Assembly: GCA_965222975.1 (NCBI GenBank)
Contig: CBDCVJ010000050.1
Coordinates: 434,001-498,000 of the forward strand
Length of the DNA: 64,000 nt
Reading direction: 5' to 3'
Origin: UBA6168 sp965222975
GTDB taxonomy: Bacteria > Bacteroidota > Bacteroidia > Chitinophagales > Saprospiraceae
The position numbers were made by a program, and so were the translations under genes. Of this stretch, positions 10,001 to 20,353 are shown in pieces. The notes below the pieces were generated by a model. It had not been told where the DNA came from. It made no database searches and worked only from the letters and a program-made list of their open reading frames with translations. The stretch's first letter is position 1, and each line of letters begins with the position of its first letter.

Positions 10001-13000
10001 AAAGTACCCTGACATTGACTGGCTCATTCTCATTGGATGTCACAGCACTAATAATTACTACCGGATTATGGTATTCTTGGTCAAATGAAATAGACATATT
10101 GCTGTTTGACAAGTCAATCCGTCCCATTTCTCCGATCACTTCACCTTTATCGTTGGTAATAATATCTGATCCTTCAATAGCCATGTAACCAACCGTTTCA
10201 AGGTCATGGTCGACTTCAGAATCAGCAGAAACCTCCTCATTCACCCAAGTATCGACGCCATTGTCTGTAAGGTTGTAAAACCTGACAGTTGCAGGATCTG
10301 ATTCGTTGTTGGTCTGAATAGAAGCAAAAAGGTTAGGAGTTGCTGAATAACTTTGTCCAAATGCATGGTTGGATGGTGTACTATTCATCAACCACGTATC
10401 GATCTCAAATGGGGTTGCACCAGAATAAGTCCCTTTTTCAAATGCAATCCAAGCAACATTCTCCACGGCATGCACTCCGTCATTGTTTTCTTCTTCTTGT
10501 AGCTTTAATTGAAATTGGGTCGTAGAAACGTTCCTCAATTTCGCTACTACAGGTGTCATGTCATTCCTACTTGTCACCTGAGTAAATATTACAGGTTGAC
10601 CAGAGAACTGGATAGGCAAACCAACTGTCTTCCAATGATTTGAAACATTTTCCATCACACCTGCAACCATTCGTTTTCCATTAGGTAAGGTGTAAATCCG
10701 GTAAATGTCAGGAGCAGTTTTGTCCTGAATGGCAATGGTCTGTTGAGAAGCGGCAGAATTGCTACAATAGTCCACCCCGTTCCAAATGCGACTGATTAGA
10801 TAATTATTCAAAGCACAACTATCTGTACCTTGTGTGGTAAATTCATCTGTACCTATAGAAACTGTTTGACAATCTTCCATTATATCAACGGCATCAGCTA
10901 CAGGGATTTGGTCATCACAACTGATGACAATATCATTCGGCACATTCAGAATGGAAGGAGGATTAATATCTGTCAGGTCAATTAAAACATGCGCAGTATC
11001 ACAGCAACCCGTCGCATCATTGCATACTACATATTGGAACTCATCCGTTCCGCAATAAGTAGAACTTGGATCATAAATAAATTCTCCATCTATTTCAAAA
11101 TCCAATATCCCGTTTGTTGGAAAAACAGAAAGGGTATATTCAGCATTGACCAAATTGAAATCATTATCGCTCACATTATCGGCATGTGGAAACCCTGGGC
11201 AAACCGTATAATAAGTATCATCGCCGAGGTTTGGTTTTTGAACCAACCTTGCTATTACGCTATTGGAAGCCACCCAGTCGGAGCAGGGTGCCCTTCGAGC
11301 TTTACGCCGGAACTCTGTGGTTGCTGAAATAATACCTGGATCATAGGACGCAGCATTTGCTCCTACCACATCCTGCCAAGCTGTATAACCACCCAATCCA
11401 TCATCTTCCCTGGATTCCCATTGGTAAACCAATGATCCACCAATACCGCCTGATGGGTTAGAACCAGCGACTATGTTGGCAGGATCGAATGTACTGCAAA
11501 GTGTTTCACCACCAAGTATTGTTCCGCCCTCTGTGTAATTTTCAACAATTGCAATTGCCGTATCACGAACACCAATACAGTTGTTTTCCTCCATGGTCAC
11601 TGCGATGCTTGCATATCCTCCTTGCGTGAAATACACGCTGTGAGGCCCCGCTCCGGCAATCGTATTCGGGATAGCTCCATTGCCAAATGTCCAAGTAAAC
11701 ACAGGGTTACTAGCAATCGGAATGGCTTCGATAACAATTGTTTGTCCAGTACACTCTTCGATTGAAGAAATATTCAAAACAGATTGTGGAGGTGGGTCGG
11801 AAAGAGCCACAGCACCGTAAGATTCAATACAATCACCACCAAGATAACGAACCCGGATATCGTAAACACCTGCACCCTGACCGGAGAATTGTCCCATTGT
11901 GGACCATGTTAGACCGTCATTTACACTATACTCAATGCTTGTACCTGAAGGGCGGGTAGCATAAATCTCAATGATGCCATCGCTTTGTTGGCACTGGGAT
12001 GGGTCAGTGGTGATTACACTGTCAATGACTATTTCAGGCCGGAATGACAATGGCCTGTTGTCCGTTGAAACGCAACCATCTTTTTCTGTTGTCAAAGTAA
12101 CAATTGTGTTCGTCAATGCATTAGCATTTGGCACATCAAAAGTTATATGGTGGGGCCCTTGTCCCAAAGCTGTTAATGGAGAAGCATAGGTTCCAAAATC
12201 CCATGTGTAATCCACATTTGCTCCTGCATCCTCTGCATCAAACTCAAAGGCTTCCAGCTCACAGAGATAACCACTGGCACTAGTCGGATAGGTAATTATG
12301 TTGGCAATAGGAAACGGCTTGACCGTTTTTTCAACTGCATTTGAGTTAACCCATATACTGCATGGGACGCGTCTTGCTTTCCTTCTGTACCAAGTAGTTT
12401 GAGAAATAACTCCCGGGTCAAAGGTTGCGCCCGTCGCTCCAGAAATGTCAGTCCATGAAGCCTGATTGTTAGTACTGTATTCCCACTGCATTACCTCATA
12501 GCCATCTATTCCCCCACTTGGCAATGAAGTACTGCTGATAGGTGTAGGATCATAGGTGCCGCAAAATTCTTCATCACCATCAATTGTACCTGCTGAAATA
12601 TAGTTCACAGATACCATTTTGGTCACAACATTTGAGTACAACCAATCACCACAAGGTGTTTTGCGGGTTGCCCTCCTGTACTGAGTAGTTTGGCTTATAT
12701 TCCCTGGATCAAAGTATTCATCATGAGCATTTAATATTGCCACCCAATTTACGCTGTCTGTGCTTTGCTCCCACTGATAAAATGGAGTAGAAGTTCCTAA
12801 ACCGCCACTTGGGGCAACTACATTTAAGATGATCTCTGGGTCGAAAATACCACAATTGTCTTCATCACCTACTATCAGACCTGCGTCCGTATAGTTGGTT
12901 ACCACTGTTTTGATGACAGAATTGGAATAAACAAAATTTGAACAACGAGAACGGCGGGCACCCCGACGGTAGCGAACTGTCTGAGTAATGTTGGGTGGAT

Positions 13001-16000
13001 CATAGGTATTGCTATTAGCTCCTGCAATTACAGACCAGTTTTGGCCACCGTCTGTACTTTCCTCCCAAATATATTCTATTGTGCCTCCTCCACCTGTAAT
13101 CCCAACAGATTCATTAATCCCTGTTGGATCATAGCCATCGCAGCCAGTCTCGCTACCAGTAATAGTGCCCGGGTCAGTCAGGTTATTACAGACAGATACC
13201 ATATAATCTTCAACTTCTCCTTCTTCAGTAATCCCGTTATAGGAAGTTAAGGGCGAAAATGGTGCGGATTTGAACAATCGGAAACGGAAATAAATATCCT
13301 GACCACCAGACAGGTCTGTTCCTAATGGTATGTCAAAAGTATAGTTAATAATACCAGTTATTACTGCCTCATTAATTATCATTTCTCCAGCATCGTCAAA
13401 ATCCCCATCGAAGTTGAAGTCAGCATATGCGATAAGGTAACCATTTCCTGTTATCTCTGCGGTTAGGCTGCCCCCGTCGGCACCTTCCGTCCAAGTACCA
13501 GCATCGGAGAATACAATTCCATCCTCATCATCTATACCGTTGGCATCATCGCCAAGAGCATCTGATTGTAAAACAGGAGAGGATTCAGCATCGATAGTCG
13601 CTCCTAAATAAAGGGATGGGGAAGCAGGAATGATATGCGCAGGGCCTGAACTTGCCCCATCTGCCCTTGTCAAGTAAGGTGTAGGTAAATCACCTAAATC
13701 AAAAGTATCGCTAAAGGTGAAGCCATAGTGCATATCCATTACATTGCCACTTACTGCAACAAATTGTATGGCGTTGTTATCACTATCCTGAATATCATAT
13801 GCGGGCGTATCACCCAAAGAAGTGGTCAGCGAAGTCAAATGAAGTGGCGCTACAGTTTTTGACACAGAAACCACCATGTTGGTTGTTGGAAGGTTGTCGA
13901 AAAAGAAGGTACCATCAGCAGCTACAGTTGTTTCACCATATTCTTCTCCATTTAAATCAAGAATATTTACTATTGTTCCTTCTGGGAAAGCCTCCCCTCC
14001 AGTATCACAACGACCATCTTCGTCACCATCCAAACAAGCCACCCCTGCAAGGGTATTGACAAAATTTGGAGACATCCCAAAATCAACGTCTTGAGAGCAA
14101 TCACTTGCTGAACACCAAGTATTACCTGCACTGGTTACTTGGCCTGCGCTTAAGGTTACTTGGGTAACACTATCCAAAACGCCATCTACATCATAGGTTA
14201 AGACGTAATCTGTCAATACGTCAACCCGCACATCATAAGTCCCATCTGGCAAGTTGGTAAATACATAATTGCCATCTTCATCAGTAAATACATAATCAGT
14301 GTACTCACCTGCGTTATAACTATCAGAACCGATGGTAATGGGCGTAAGGTTAGTAATTTCAATTTCCACTTCTTCGATCCCTTCTTCGGTATCTCCGAGC
14401 TGGCCATCCCCATCATCATCGAACCAGACCATACCTCCCACTACGCCGGGGGGCTGATACCCAAAATAAGCGCCCGCATATTGGCTTCCCAGTGAAACTG
14501 AAAAGCCTTTGTCTTGATGGTCGCAACCAGTATTCAGCAAATCGTAATTTTCATCCAGCGGGTCAAGTGGAGAATAACAGGCAATTCCATTGGTGCTTGG
14601 ATCGGCAGTTAAAGTATAACCACTCGGTAAAGTCGTTTCATCAACTGCAACAGTATAACTACCAGCAGTCAACCCCGTAAACTGAAATACTCCCAATGCT
14701 AAAATACCACCGCTGGAAGTCGTTACAGTGTCGAGTGCATTGGTGGCATCACAATAACCATCAACAGCGTTGCAAATAAATAGCTGCACACCCGAAATTC
14801 CTTGCTCATATTCATTCGTCGTTCCATTCCCATTATCGTCTGAAAACACATATCCCACTACTGTGCCGGGCATTGAGAATCCAAATGCCGGGCGTTCATC
14901 ATAGCAACCATCGTCACACGCTGATCCATTGACTTCCGTTATTTCACTATCTGATATAACTATAGTTTGAGAACCAAGCGTGGTGAGTAGGGCTATTTCA
15001 CCGTTGTAATCCGAAGGTATATCTGAATCCAATTCATTGACAATGACCTGATAAGTACCATCAATTAATTCATCGAAATTAAAATTGCCATCTGCATCAG
15101 AAACAGTAGTTTCAATCCAAAAGAAAACTCCATCATTATTCAGGTCAGCCTCAAGGCGTACTTCAACGTTGCTCAGACGTTGTTCTGAATTACTGGCAAG
15201 TCCGTTACTGTTTTCATCAAGAAAAACAAACCCTTCAATTTCACCTGTACCTCCAGTGGGTTGGTAGGCAAAGTCAAGAGATAGGTAGTCGGTAGTACAA
15301 TTAGCACCGGTGAATACCATTTGGATATCTGCTATACAAATATCCTGACGCTGTCCAACTGGCAGGGCTTGATTGAATGAATAAAAATTTAGATCCAGGG
15401 TGTTTGTTCCACCAAAGTTGTATGGAATAGTACTAAGATCCACAGAAAAACTAACAGTAATGCTTTCGCAGATTCCGCACGAATAAGGAAGCTCTTCAGG
15501 GTTATATGTCCCAATCTGAACCCCATTCAGTTCGATAGGATAGAAATAATCAACATTTTGCACTTCAGATGTATAATATGTTTTGTCAAAATCTGAAGCA
15601 GACAAATTAAATGTCACCTCCAATTCAGTGACACAAGCCAGAGGGTCAACGATCGGGTCTTGAAAATCAATTTCGTCCAAATTACTACTCGAATAAGTAG
15701 GGTCATCAGTTGAAGTATAATCTTCATTGCATATTTCACAATTTGAATTTATTGCGTTGTGATAAGTCCAAATGTCAGTTACTGAAACGGTATATTCCTG
15801 ATTTGTAATGGCTGTCTTTGCGTCACAAACAGTGCATGGGCCAGTTTCGTCAGGATCTTCCGTTTGTCTCGGGAAAATGACCAAATCGTTTTCTTCCAAG
15901 GTGATGACATAATTGTCCGATGGTTTGTTTGCAAAAAGGTAATCTCCATTTGGGTCTGTTGAAATAGTACCTACTAATTGATCGGAAGTCTGAACAGTAC

Positions 16001-19000
16001 CATCTCCGTTAACATCTTGGTACAGCCTCATCCTTATATCTGGAATTCCCTCATCACCTGAGTTTTGATGGGCATCTCCCGACCAATCATAGTAAACTGT
16101 ACCACCCATATTTATTGGGCCACTCGCTTGTATGCCAAAATGTACATCGAACCTTGACTCATCTTCCGACAATGAAATAGAAGATGAATTATCAGCTGTA
16201 CCATCGGCCTCGTAAGTAATCGCCCAACTATCGGCACCTGTTATACTACTAAGGTCAACGGTCAGGGTATATTCCACGTCAGCCAGAACCGTATTGTATG
16301 TGAACAATCCATCTCCATCCGTCAAAATGATGTCGCAGTCAACCCCAGATGTGCAACCACTGTGGTTAAATTCAACTGGAACATAAGTAACAACACCTTC
16401 ATTGGCATCTTTTACTCCATCCCCATTCAAATCGTTCCAAATATACCCTTGGATGGTTGAATTGTTGTGGTAACCGAAATTGACATTGGTATGGTCATTT
16501 CCAATCCCAATAATTCCTCCATCACGCAAATCGGCATTAGGATCTTTCCAACGTTTATCAGCAAAAGACCCTGCCAAGCCACTGGTGAAATCTGGATCAG
16601 CAGTTTGCTCTCCACTATTGGTCAAGCTTGTTTCGTCAATTTCAATATAATAGAATCCGTTATTTATACCCGACATATAAAAGTATCCATTTTCATCTGT
16701 AGTATCTATTTTTACCAATTCCCAATGACCACTATTTGAAGCATGGGTGCAGGACTCAGAATCGTTGGAGGCTGGGTATATCAAGTCTCCCGTGCTTGAG
16801 TAACATCCATATAGAAAAACCTCAACACCCGGAATGAAGACGTCGGTAATTGGTTCATAGCCAGTTGTTCCGACCCATCCATCACCGTCAGCATCACCAA
16901 AAACAAATCCCGAAACAGAACCAAGGTTAATAATAGTTACAGTATCAGCGAGTGCACTGCTCGTTGCTTCTACGCCAGTACAATCATTTTGAAAGGAAAC
17001 AGATGCATTAGTAACAACTGACCCTCCAACTGAGCCTTGTTCAGGTTGCAACGCACGGAAACGTAGATCAACGGTTTGGATTTCATTAGGATAAAGAGGA
17101 GCAAGATTGCTGAACACTACCTGCCCGTTTGAAACTTGGTCAGCAGGTACGGAGGAGGAGATAAATTCAAACTGGCTATTGTCATACTCATATATGACTG
17201 GCATTTGAGTAACGGTTGCACAAACACTACCTGGTTCTCCATTGCTGCTTGCACAGCACTCGGAAGTTACTCTCACACCTATAGCATCGGCATATAATAA
17301 AACATTGTCGTTGCTTCCGACTTTCTTTCCCTCGACAGTTACTGCCCACTGGGCATCAAAAACATTCCAGTCCCAGTCTTGATCATCGGTAACGTCTATA
17401 ATGATCCAGCCATGATTTTGCGAGCCGACATAATCGTTTAAACTCGGCGTTGAATTTTTGCCTAAAACAGGGTTTGGAGCATAAACGGTCGAGCCGTCTT
17501 CTGCTTCGAATGAAACCCTCAAGTAATCATTATTGATCGACTGATCTAAACTTATGGAAAGAATAATCTCTACTTTTTCGATTGTCCCAGTTTCTCCGCT
17601 AAAATCAAAACCATTTACTTTAGCTATATCCAACCAAGAACTTGCCCATGATAATTGATCATCAGGTTCGCCCAAAAGGTTATTTGGAAAATTGTTAAAT
17701 TCATTATCAGCGTCCAGTTGACTCGCCCAAGCTATTACAGTACTTGAGTTGTCTGTATCTTCAGCATGAGTCATATTTTCAATCTGCAATTGATAGTCAA
17801 TATAATCAGATTCAAATATAGTGTCAGCACTCACCAGAGTATTGGTCACTTCAATAATTTGAGCCAGACCAAAAGTTGTGCTAGGCACTGCATCTGTACT
17901 GAAAGCATATAAGGCAGGTGTAGTATTGGTAAGCCCAAGAGGAAGATCAGAGTCATCTAAATCTATGGCCAGAATATATGATCCATCTGAAAGGTCAGTA
18001 AATGAGAAAACACCGTCAACATCTGACTCTGTTTCCGAAACATATAAATCCGAATTATCTAATTCCTCGTTTTCATCAATATCATTATAAATCGTTACTT
18101 TAACATTTGGCAATCCCGCTTCTGTCCCATCTTGTACCCCATTTCCAAGGATACCACCTCCATCACCATTATCAAGGAATACGACATCCGTAAAAGAGGT
18201 ACTTCCTTCTACGATGATGGATGCAGTACCTGTTCCAAAAGGTTCTGCACCTCCTGTTGCCAAATCAGACTCAGTTGTAATATTTGAACCATCGTAATCG
18301 ACAGGTATATACAATTGATAGGTCACTTCTACCGAATCACCTGGTTGCAATGGCGAGTTAAATACCCACATCACTTTGTCCACAGAAGTAGTCGGGTTTG
18401 GTTCTGTCGTTAACCAGGAACTTCCTCCGTCAGTTGAATATAAAACTCCGGCAGCCATTCCTAATGGTAACGTATTGCCAGTTTCTGCCGACCCAGCAAC
18501 ATAATAAAGTTCAGATGGGATTTCCTGCTCAATGACTATGGGAGCAGCTAATTGAGGGTTGCCCAACTCGACAGAACTTGTATTTTCTGTCGAAATGGTC
18601 ATATCAATTATGTCACCTGGGGTTGCCCTTGGAGGTGCTGAAACACTTATTTCAGTTGTTGGTGTCGGCGATGTCAAAGTGCCTCCAGGGGTTCCATAAT
18701 CGGAATTGAATTTCTCATTATTCTTTCCTGATGCTGCCTCTTGATAAGGTGAAAGCTCTGCTGAACATGGGCCATTTAATACTGCAAACTCATAAAAAAC
18801 CATACCCACGATACCGGTATTAATAGGCATGTCTTCAAAGTGCAATTGGTCTTCAAATTCGAAACTGTAATCGCTTCCTTGTTTGGGCTTAACGACAATA
18901 AGCCCCGACACTTTTACAAGGCGGAAGCAATTAGGGTCATATACACTAGGGTTACCAACCGGTTGCAACAAAAAATTATAGTCTTTCTGATAATCTCCAT

Positions 19001-19736
19001 CATTGTCAAAACCCTTATTGACATTTCCCAGATCAAACCAGATCCCCTCTAAAACAACCGATGCTCCTGGATGAGTGGTATTGGTCGTTTGACGCCAGCC
19101 AAGTTCTTTATCAGGAAAAGCATTGAGGAATTGTGTGGGTACTTTACTTGTAGTGTTTGGCCATATTTTATTGGCACTGGCAGATTGTTCAGCTCGAAGC
19201 TGCACTGTTTTAGTATCATTGGCTTCCAAGAAGCTACCATTGTCATTACCGTAAGCCCACACATCATATGTTAACTGTAGGTCGTCATTTTGTTTGGGAA
19301 TGTCACCAAAAACAGGGTTGTTATTGGCATCTACGAGCGGATAACTTACAAGCCAGTATTGAGTTATACATTCCCCTGCTGGAATAGTACCAATAAAACG
19401 AGTAGCATCTTTCACTCCTCCTTCATGTGTAAAAGAGAAGGTGCCTGAATAAGGCATACCCGATGGTGTTTCTGTGGGATATATGCCTGGCGTCACATTG
19501 TCATAGTCGCCAATGAAGGCAAAAACATCCTCCATATCATTGTTGCCATCGTTGCAGATTTTTATCCCAATGTAAACAGATTTTGGACTTGCCCCGGCAG
19601 GTGTTTGGATGTTGTGGTCAACTACCAAATTGTAGTACTTCAACATCTCAATCCTCAAATCCCCACTTGGGTTTTGCCCAAATAAAAATGAGGTGCTAAT
19701 CAGAATGCCTAGAATAGTGAGTAACCCTTTGTTCAT
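7029..19736 (-). CDS. Giant 4235-residue multidomain surface protein (SdrD-B-like, GEVED, Ig-like, lectin-like, thrombospondin-3, dockerin-like)
   Basis: It starts with a signal peptide (MNKGLLTILGILISTSFLFG). Approximate architecture: DUF11-like N-terminal domains; many SdrD B-type modules with DxNxDG loops (about 520-2010); a GEVED domain ending in GEVEDYMV (about 2015-2185); four Ig-like repeats of about 95 residues with a YRR(x)ARRxxC signature (about 2190-2830, with a PKD-like insert); two H-type-lectin-like repeats containing DGVHAVEN and DGVHAIEN (about 3005-3280); HYR-like modules; a long thrombospondin type 3 region of DxDxDG repeats (about 3440-3915); and a C-terminal pair of dockerin-like EF-hand motifs (GDLNGDGKIIYQGPWND and DFNMDGYVIYQGPRND). 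Many putative calcium sites suggest a rigid, calcium-stabilised extracellular stalk. There is no recognisable type A or B T9SS sorting domain. The protein is probably an adhesin, but the ligand is unknown. It is flanked by hairpins on both sides and appears monocistronic. Confidence 0.88.
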   Translation of the reverse strand: MNKGLLTILGILISTSFLFGQNPSGDLRIEMLKYYNLVVDHNIQTPAGASPKSVYIGIKICNDGNNDMEDVFAFIGDYDNVTPGIYPTETPSGMPYSGTFSFTHEGGVKDATRFIGTIPAGECITQYWLVSYPLVDANNNPVFGDIPKQNDDLQLTYDVWAYGNDNGSFLEANDTKTVQLRAEQSASANKIWPNTTSKVPTQFLNAFPDKELGWRQTTNTTHPGASVVLEGIWFDLGNVNKGFDNDGDYQKDYNFLLQPVGNPSVYDPNCFRLVKVSGLIVVKPKQGSDYSFEFEDQLHFEDMPINTGIVGMVFYEFAVLNGPCSAELSPYQEAASGKNNEKFNSDYGTPGGTLTSPTPTTEISVSAPPRATPGDIIDMTISTENTSSVELGNPQLAAPIVIEQEIPSELYYVAGSAETGNTLPLGMAAGVLYSTDGGSSWLTTEPNPTTSVDKVMWVFNSPLQPGDSVEVTYQLYIPVDYDGSNITTESDLATGGAEPFGTGTASIIVEGSTSFTDVVFLDNGDGGGILGNGVQDGTEAGLPNVKVTIYNDIDENEELDNSDLYVSETESDVDGVFSFTDLSDGSYILAIDLDDSDLPLGLTNTTPALYAFSTDAVPSTTFGLAQIIEVTNTLVSADTIFESDYIDYQLQIENMTHAEDTDNSSTVIAWASQLDADNEFNNFPNNLLGEPDDQLSWASSWLDIAKVNGFDFSGETGTIEKVEIILSISLDQSINNDYLRVSFEAEDGSTVYAPNPVLGKNSTPSLNDYVGSQNHGWIIIDVTDDQDWDWNVFDAQWAVTVEGKKVGSNDNVLLYADAIGVRVTSECCASSNGEPGSVCATVTQMPVIYEYDNSQFEFISSSVPADQVSNGQVVFSNLAPLYPNEIQTVDLRFRALQPEQGSVGGSVVTNASVSFQNDCTGVEATSSALADTVTIINLGSVSGFVFGDADGDGWVGTTGYEPITDVFIPGVEVFLYGCYSSTGDLIYPASNDSESCTHASNSGHWELVKIDTTDENGYFYMSGINNGFYYIEIDETSLTNSGEQTADPDFTSGLAGSFADKRWKDPNADLRDGGIIGIGNDHTNVNFGYHNNSTIQGYIWNDLNGDGVKDANEGVVTYVPVEFNHSGCTSGVDCDIILTDGDGLFTYNTVLADVEYTLTVDLSSITGADSWAITYEADGTADNSSSISLSEDESRFDVHFGIQASGPINMGGTVYYDWSGDAHQNSGDEGIPDIRMRLYQDVNGDGTVQTSDQLVGTISTDPNGDYLFANKPSDNYVITLEENDLVIFPRQTEDPDETGPCTVCDAKTAITNQEYTVSVTDIWTYHNAINSNCEICNEDYTSTDDPTYSSSNLDEIDFQDPIVDPLACVTELEVTFNLSASDFDKTYYTSEVQNVDYFYPIELNGVQIGTYNPEELPYSCGICESITVSFSVDLSTIPYNFGGTNTLDLNFYSFNQALPVGQRQDICIADIQMVFTGANCTTDYLSLDFAYQPTGGTGEIEGFVFLDENSNGLASNSEQRLSNVEVRLEADLNNDGVFFWIETTVSDADGNFNFDELIDGTYQVIVNELDSDIPSDYNGEIALLTTLGSQTIVISDSEITEVNGSACDDGCYDERPAFGFSMPGTVVGYVFSDDNGNGTTNEYEQGISGVQLFICNAVDGYCDATNALDTVTTSSGGILALGVFQFTGLTAGSYTVAVDETTLPSGYTLTADPSTNGIACYSPLDPLDENYDLLNTGCDHQDKGFSVSLGSQYAGAYFGYQPPGVVGGMVWFDDDGDGQLGDTEEGIEEVEIEITNLTPITIGSDSYNAGEYTDYVFTDEDGNYVFTNLPDGTYDVRVDVLTDYVLTYDVDGVLDSVTQVTLSAGQVTSAGNTWCSASDCSQDVDFGMSPNFVNTLAGVACLDGDEDGRCDTGGEAFPEGTIVNILDLNGEEYGETTVAADGTFFFDNLPTTNMVVSVSKTVAPLHLTSLTTSLGDTPAYDIQDSDNNAIQFVAVSGNVMDMHYGFTFSDTFDLGDLPTPYLTRADGASSGPAHIIPASPSLYLGATIDAESSPVLQSDALGDDANGIDDEDGIVFSDAGTWTEGADGGSLTAEITGNGYLIAYADFNFDGDFDDAGEMIINEAVITGIINYTFDIPLGTDLSGGQDIYFRFRLFKSAPFSPLTSYNGITEEGEVEDYMVSVCNNLTDPGTITGSETGCDGYDPTGINESVGITGGGGTIEYIWEESTDGGQNWSVIAGANSNTYDPPNITQTVRYRRGARRSRCSNFVYSNSVIKTVVTNYTDAGLIVGDEDNCGIFDPEIILNVVAPSGGLGTSTPFYQWEQSTDSVNWVAILNAHDEYFDPGNISQTTQYRRATRKTPCGDWLYSNVVTKMVSVNYISAGTIDGDEEFCGTYDPTPISSTSLPSGGIDGYEVMQWEYSTNNQASWTDISGATGATFDPGVISQTTWYRRKARRVPCSIWVNSNAVEKTVKPFPIANIITYPTSASGYLCELEAFEFDAEDAGANVDYTWDFGTYASPLTALGQGPHHITFDVPNANALTNTIVTLTTEKDGCVSTDNRPLSFRPEIVIDSVITTDPSQCQQSDGIIEIYATRPSGTSIEYSVNDGLTWSTMGQFSGQGAGVYDIRVRYLGGDCIESYGAVALSDPPPQSVLNISSIEECTGQTIVIEAIPIASNPVFTWTFGNGAIPNTIAGAGPHSVYFTQGGYASIAVTMEENNCIGVRDTAIAIVENYTEGGTILGGETLCSTFDPANIVAGSNPSGGIGGSLVYQWESREDDGLGGYTAWQDVVGANAASYDPGIISATTEFRRKARRAPCSDWVASNSVIARLVQKPNLGDDTYYTVCPGFPHADNVSDNDFNLVNAEYTLSVFPTNGILDFEIDGEFIYDPSSTYCGTDEFQYVVCNDATGCCDTAHVLIDLTDINPPSILNVPNDIVISCDDQIPVADAVDIMEDCQTVSIGTDEFTTQGTDSCALNNYLISRIWNGVDYCSNSAASQQTIAIQDKTAPDIYRIYTLPNGKRMVAGVMENVSNHWKTVGLPIQFSGQPVIFTQVTSRNDMTPVVAKLRNVSTTQFQLKLQEEENNDGVHAVENVAWIAFEKGTYSGATPFEIDTWLMNSTPSNHAFGQSYSATPNLFASIQTNNESDPATVRFYNLTDNGVDTWVNEEVSADSEVDHDLETVGYMAIEGSDIITNDKGEVIGEMGRIDLSNSNMSISFDQEYHNPVVIISAVTSNENEPVNVRVLSVSTTGFSVLLQEWDYQDGVHAIENLSYMVIEGSLPLNKTVDCDNIPESLKIGSEIIAMDNCDATIQLIMTEDDFSFDCMTDTTFVRSWYTTDDCGNITQLSETYILKDTIAPTFTVPTDVTIVCTDDKDDLDLTGQVIDELDNCSVIVTISYTDDVSNLVGCNGHIIRTWKATDNCGNETIKEQYIYVSPEEDTDQDGVVDYFDLDDDNDGIPDLVETSEDSDNDGIPNDKDLDSDNDGIPDIIETEGEDSNGDGIVDIIGEDNWDNDNDGLAFGFDGNDIDPSEEASVVFDKTSSVNDRDGDGIPNFLDRDSDNDAIPDLIEIGGVDTNGDGVIDYPILADPSSMEDNDHDGFNDVYDPDDDNQEGIEDPNDPLVVFNGEEYTGGQSTDQLDADGDMVPDFFDIDSDNDGTGDLIEIGGIDLNGDGRLELTANFVDLNNDGFSDIYVTYPLILTDDDGSNEDGRPEDTDGDNTVYVQGDTDFDGSPNHTDTDSDSDNIKDILETGQSEHDGDNDGIWDNWVDTNNNGFDDIAEASANIMTEDDGVIPDGKPEDSGDADESSYLSAQPDGSFAETNGTPDIDDDGDGLLNFLDSDSDNDFLPDSVEDSNHNNVQDDGETGIYNPDSDYDQIKDGIEDKDKDGIYDPGETDPLNPNTDGDGLQDGEEDLDFDGVITAIESDPTNACDPILNQACRGIALNVKIQLKGALIDQDSFTIMRDDLRYYGKLPENEPYSELPHLVHIGVDDFDDFTIITGGGVANDTTGNNGSNGNTNGNGPYKEFCDPGNFYITGFDAPVDWVMVELRSAEKQDSVIATRAGLVQRDGDVRDIDNISYLTFANVPSGSYYVAIRHRNHLGIVTANTHLLSPSVTTIDFTDPATEVYEDDAMSNTNGKMALWAGDLNGDGKIIYQGPWNDILTLFQNVVLSENNEDVLANYIVDGYNISDFNMDGYVIYQGPRNDKAKLLIHSILSAPENILGLANFVIIERLP

Positions 19737-19753
19737 AATTGATGTAGTATCTT

Positions 19754-19797
19754 GTTTGAGGTCGGCAACGAATTATTGCCGACAACCTTCTTCAAAC
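19754..19797 (-). promoter_or_regulatory. 5' leader hairpin of the giant gene
   Basis: GTCGGCAA and TTGCCGAC pair around a 7-nt loop. GTTTGA and TCAAAC extend the stem outward. The structure lies 18 bp upstream of the start codon of the 4235-residue gene, inside its expected untranslated leader, so it could affect mRNA stability or translation. That role is inferred. Confidence 0.4.
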
Positions 19798-20217
19798 AGG
19801 TATATTCAAAATTGAATGATTTATTCCTACTTATAAATTTGGGTACAGTGTCGGTTTTTTTGGCAATCAAAAAACGGGGCGATGACAGAAGAACTTACTC
19901 ACCAACTTTTGTGCATTGGGAGCATATTCAAACGGACAGGATTCCAATGTGTCGTAAAACAGCAATTCTGAAAATGGAATTGAAATAAGAAGGAGATAGT
20001 ATTAGCTAAAGGTAAGAAATACCTCATGTCCGTAGTTTTTGTTTCTTAAAACATTGATTTTCAACTATTTAATAGATCAAATCAATTTATTTATTATGAA
20101 AATCTTCGGGAGGGCCAATAATTGTGGGGAATTACAAGAAGGGTTTAGGTTTACTTTTGGTCAAACTCTATGCCAACATCTTGTTTGATTTTTATGTGAA
20201 ATTTAAGTACCAAAACC
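19798..20217. other. Intergenic region without a recognisable gene
   Basis: AT-rich spacer between the giant gene and the ftsZ terminator. Short plus-strand ORFs here have no recognisable motif or ribosome binding site. I see no RNA gene. Confidence 0.5.
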
Positions 20218-20247
20218 AAAAAAGACTTGGGCAAATGAATGCCCAAG
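20218..20247 (-). terminator. Terminator of the dcw operon, downstream of ftsZ
   Basis: Read on the minus strand, CTTGGGC and GCCCAAG form a stem around an 8-nt loop, followed by TCTTTTTTGG. It lies about 105 bp beyond the ftsZ stop codon, at the end of the 13-gene operon. Confidence 0.8.
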
Positions 20248-20353
20248 CCCGATCATGGTTTAGCAAGTTATGATGGCTAAAACTAAGTTGCATGTTTATG
20301 GTGGGCGGAAGACAGTGTCATTCTGTCTGCCATCCTCCGTCTACTGTCTATCG

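Noticed and set aside
7410..19274. Many plus-strand ORFs opposite the giant gene
   Set aside because: They mirror the repetitive Asp/Gly/Thr-rich coding strand, have no recognisable domains, and appear wherever the minus-strand repeats occur.
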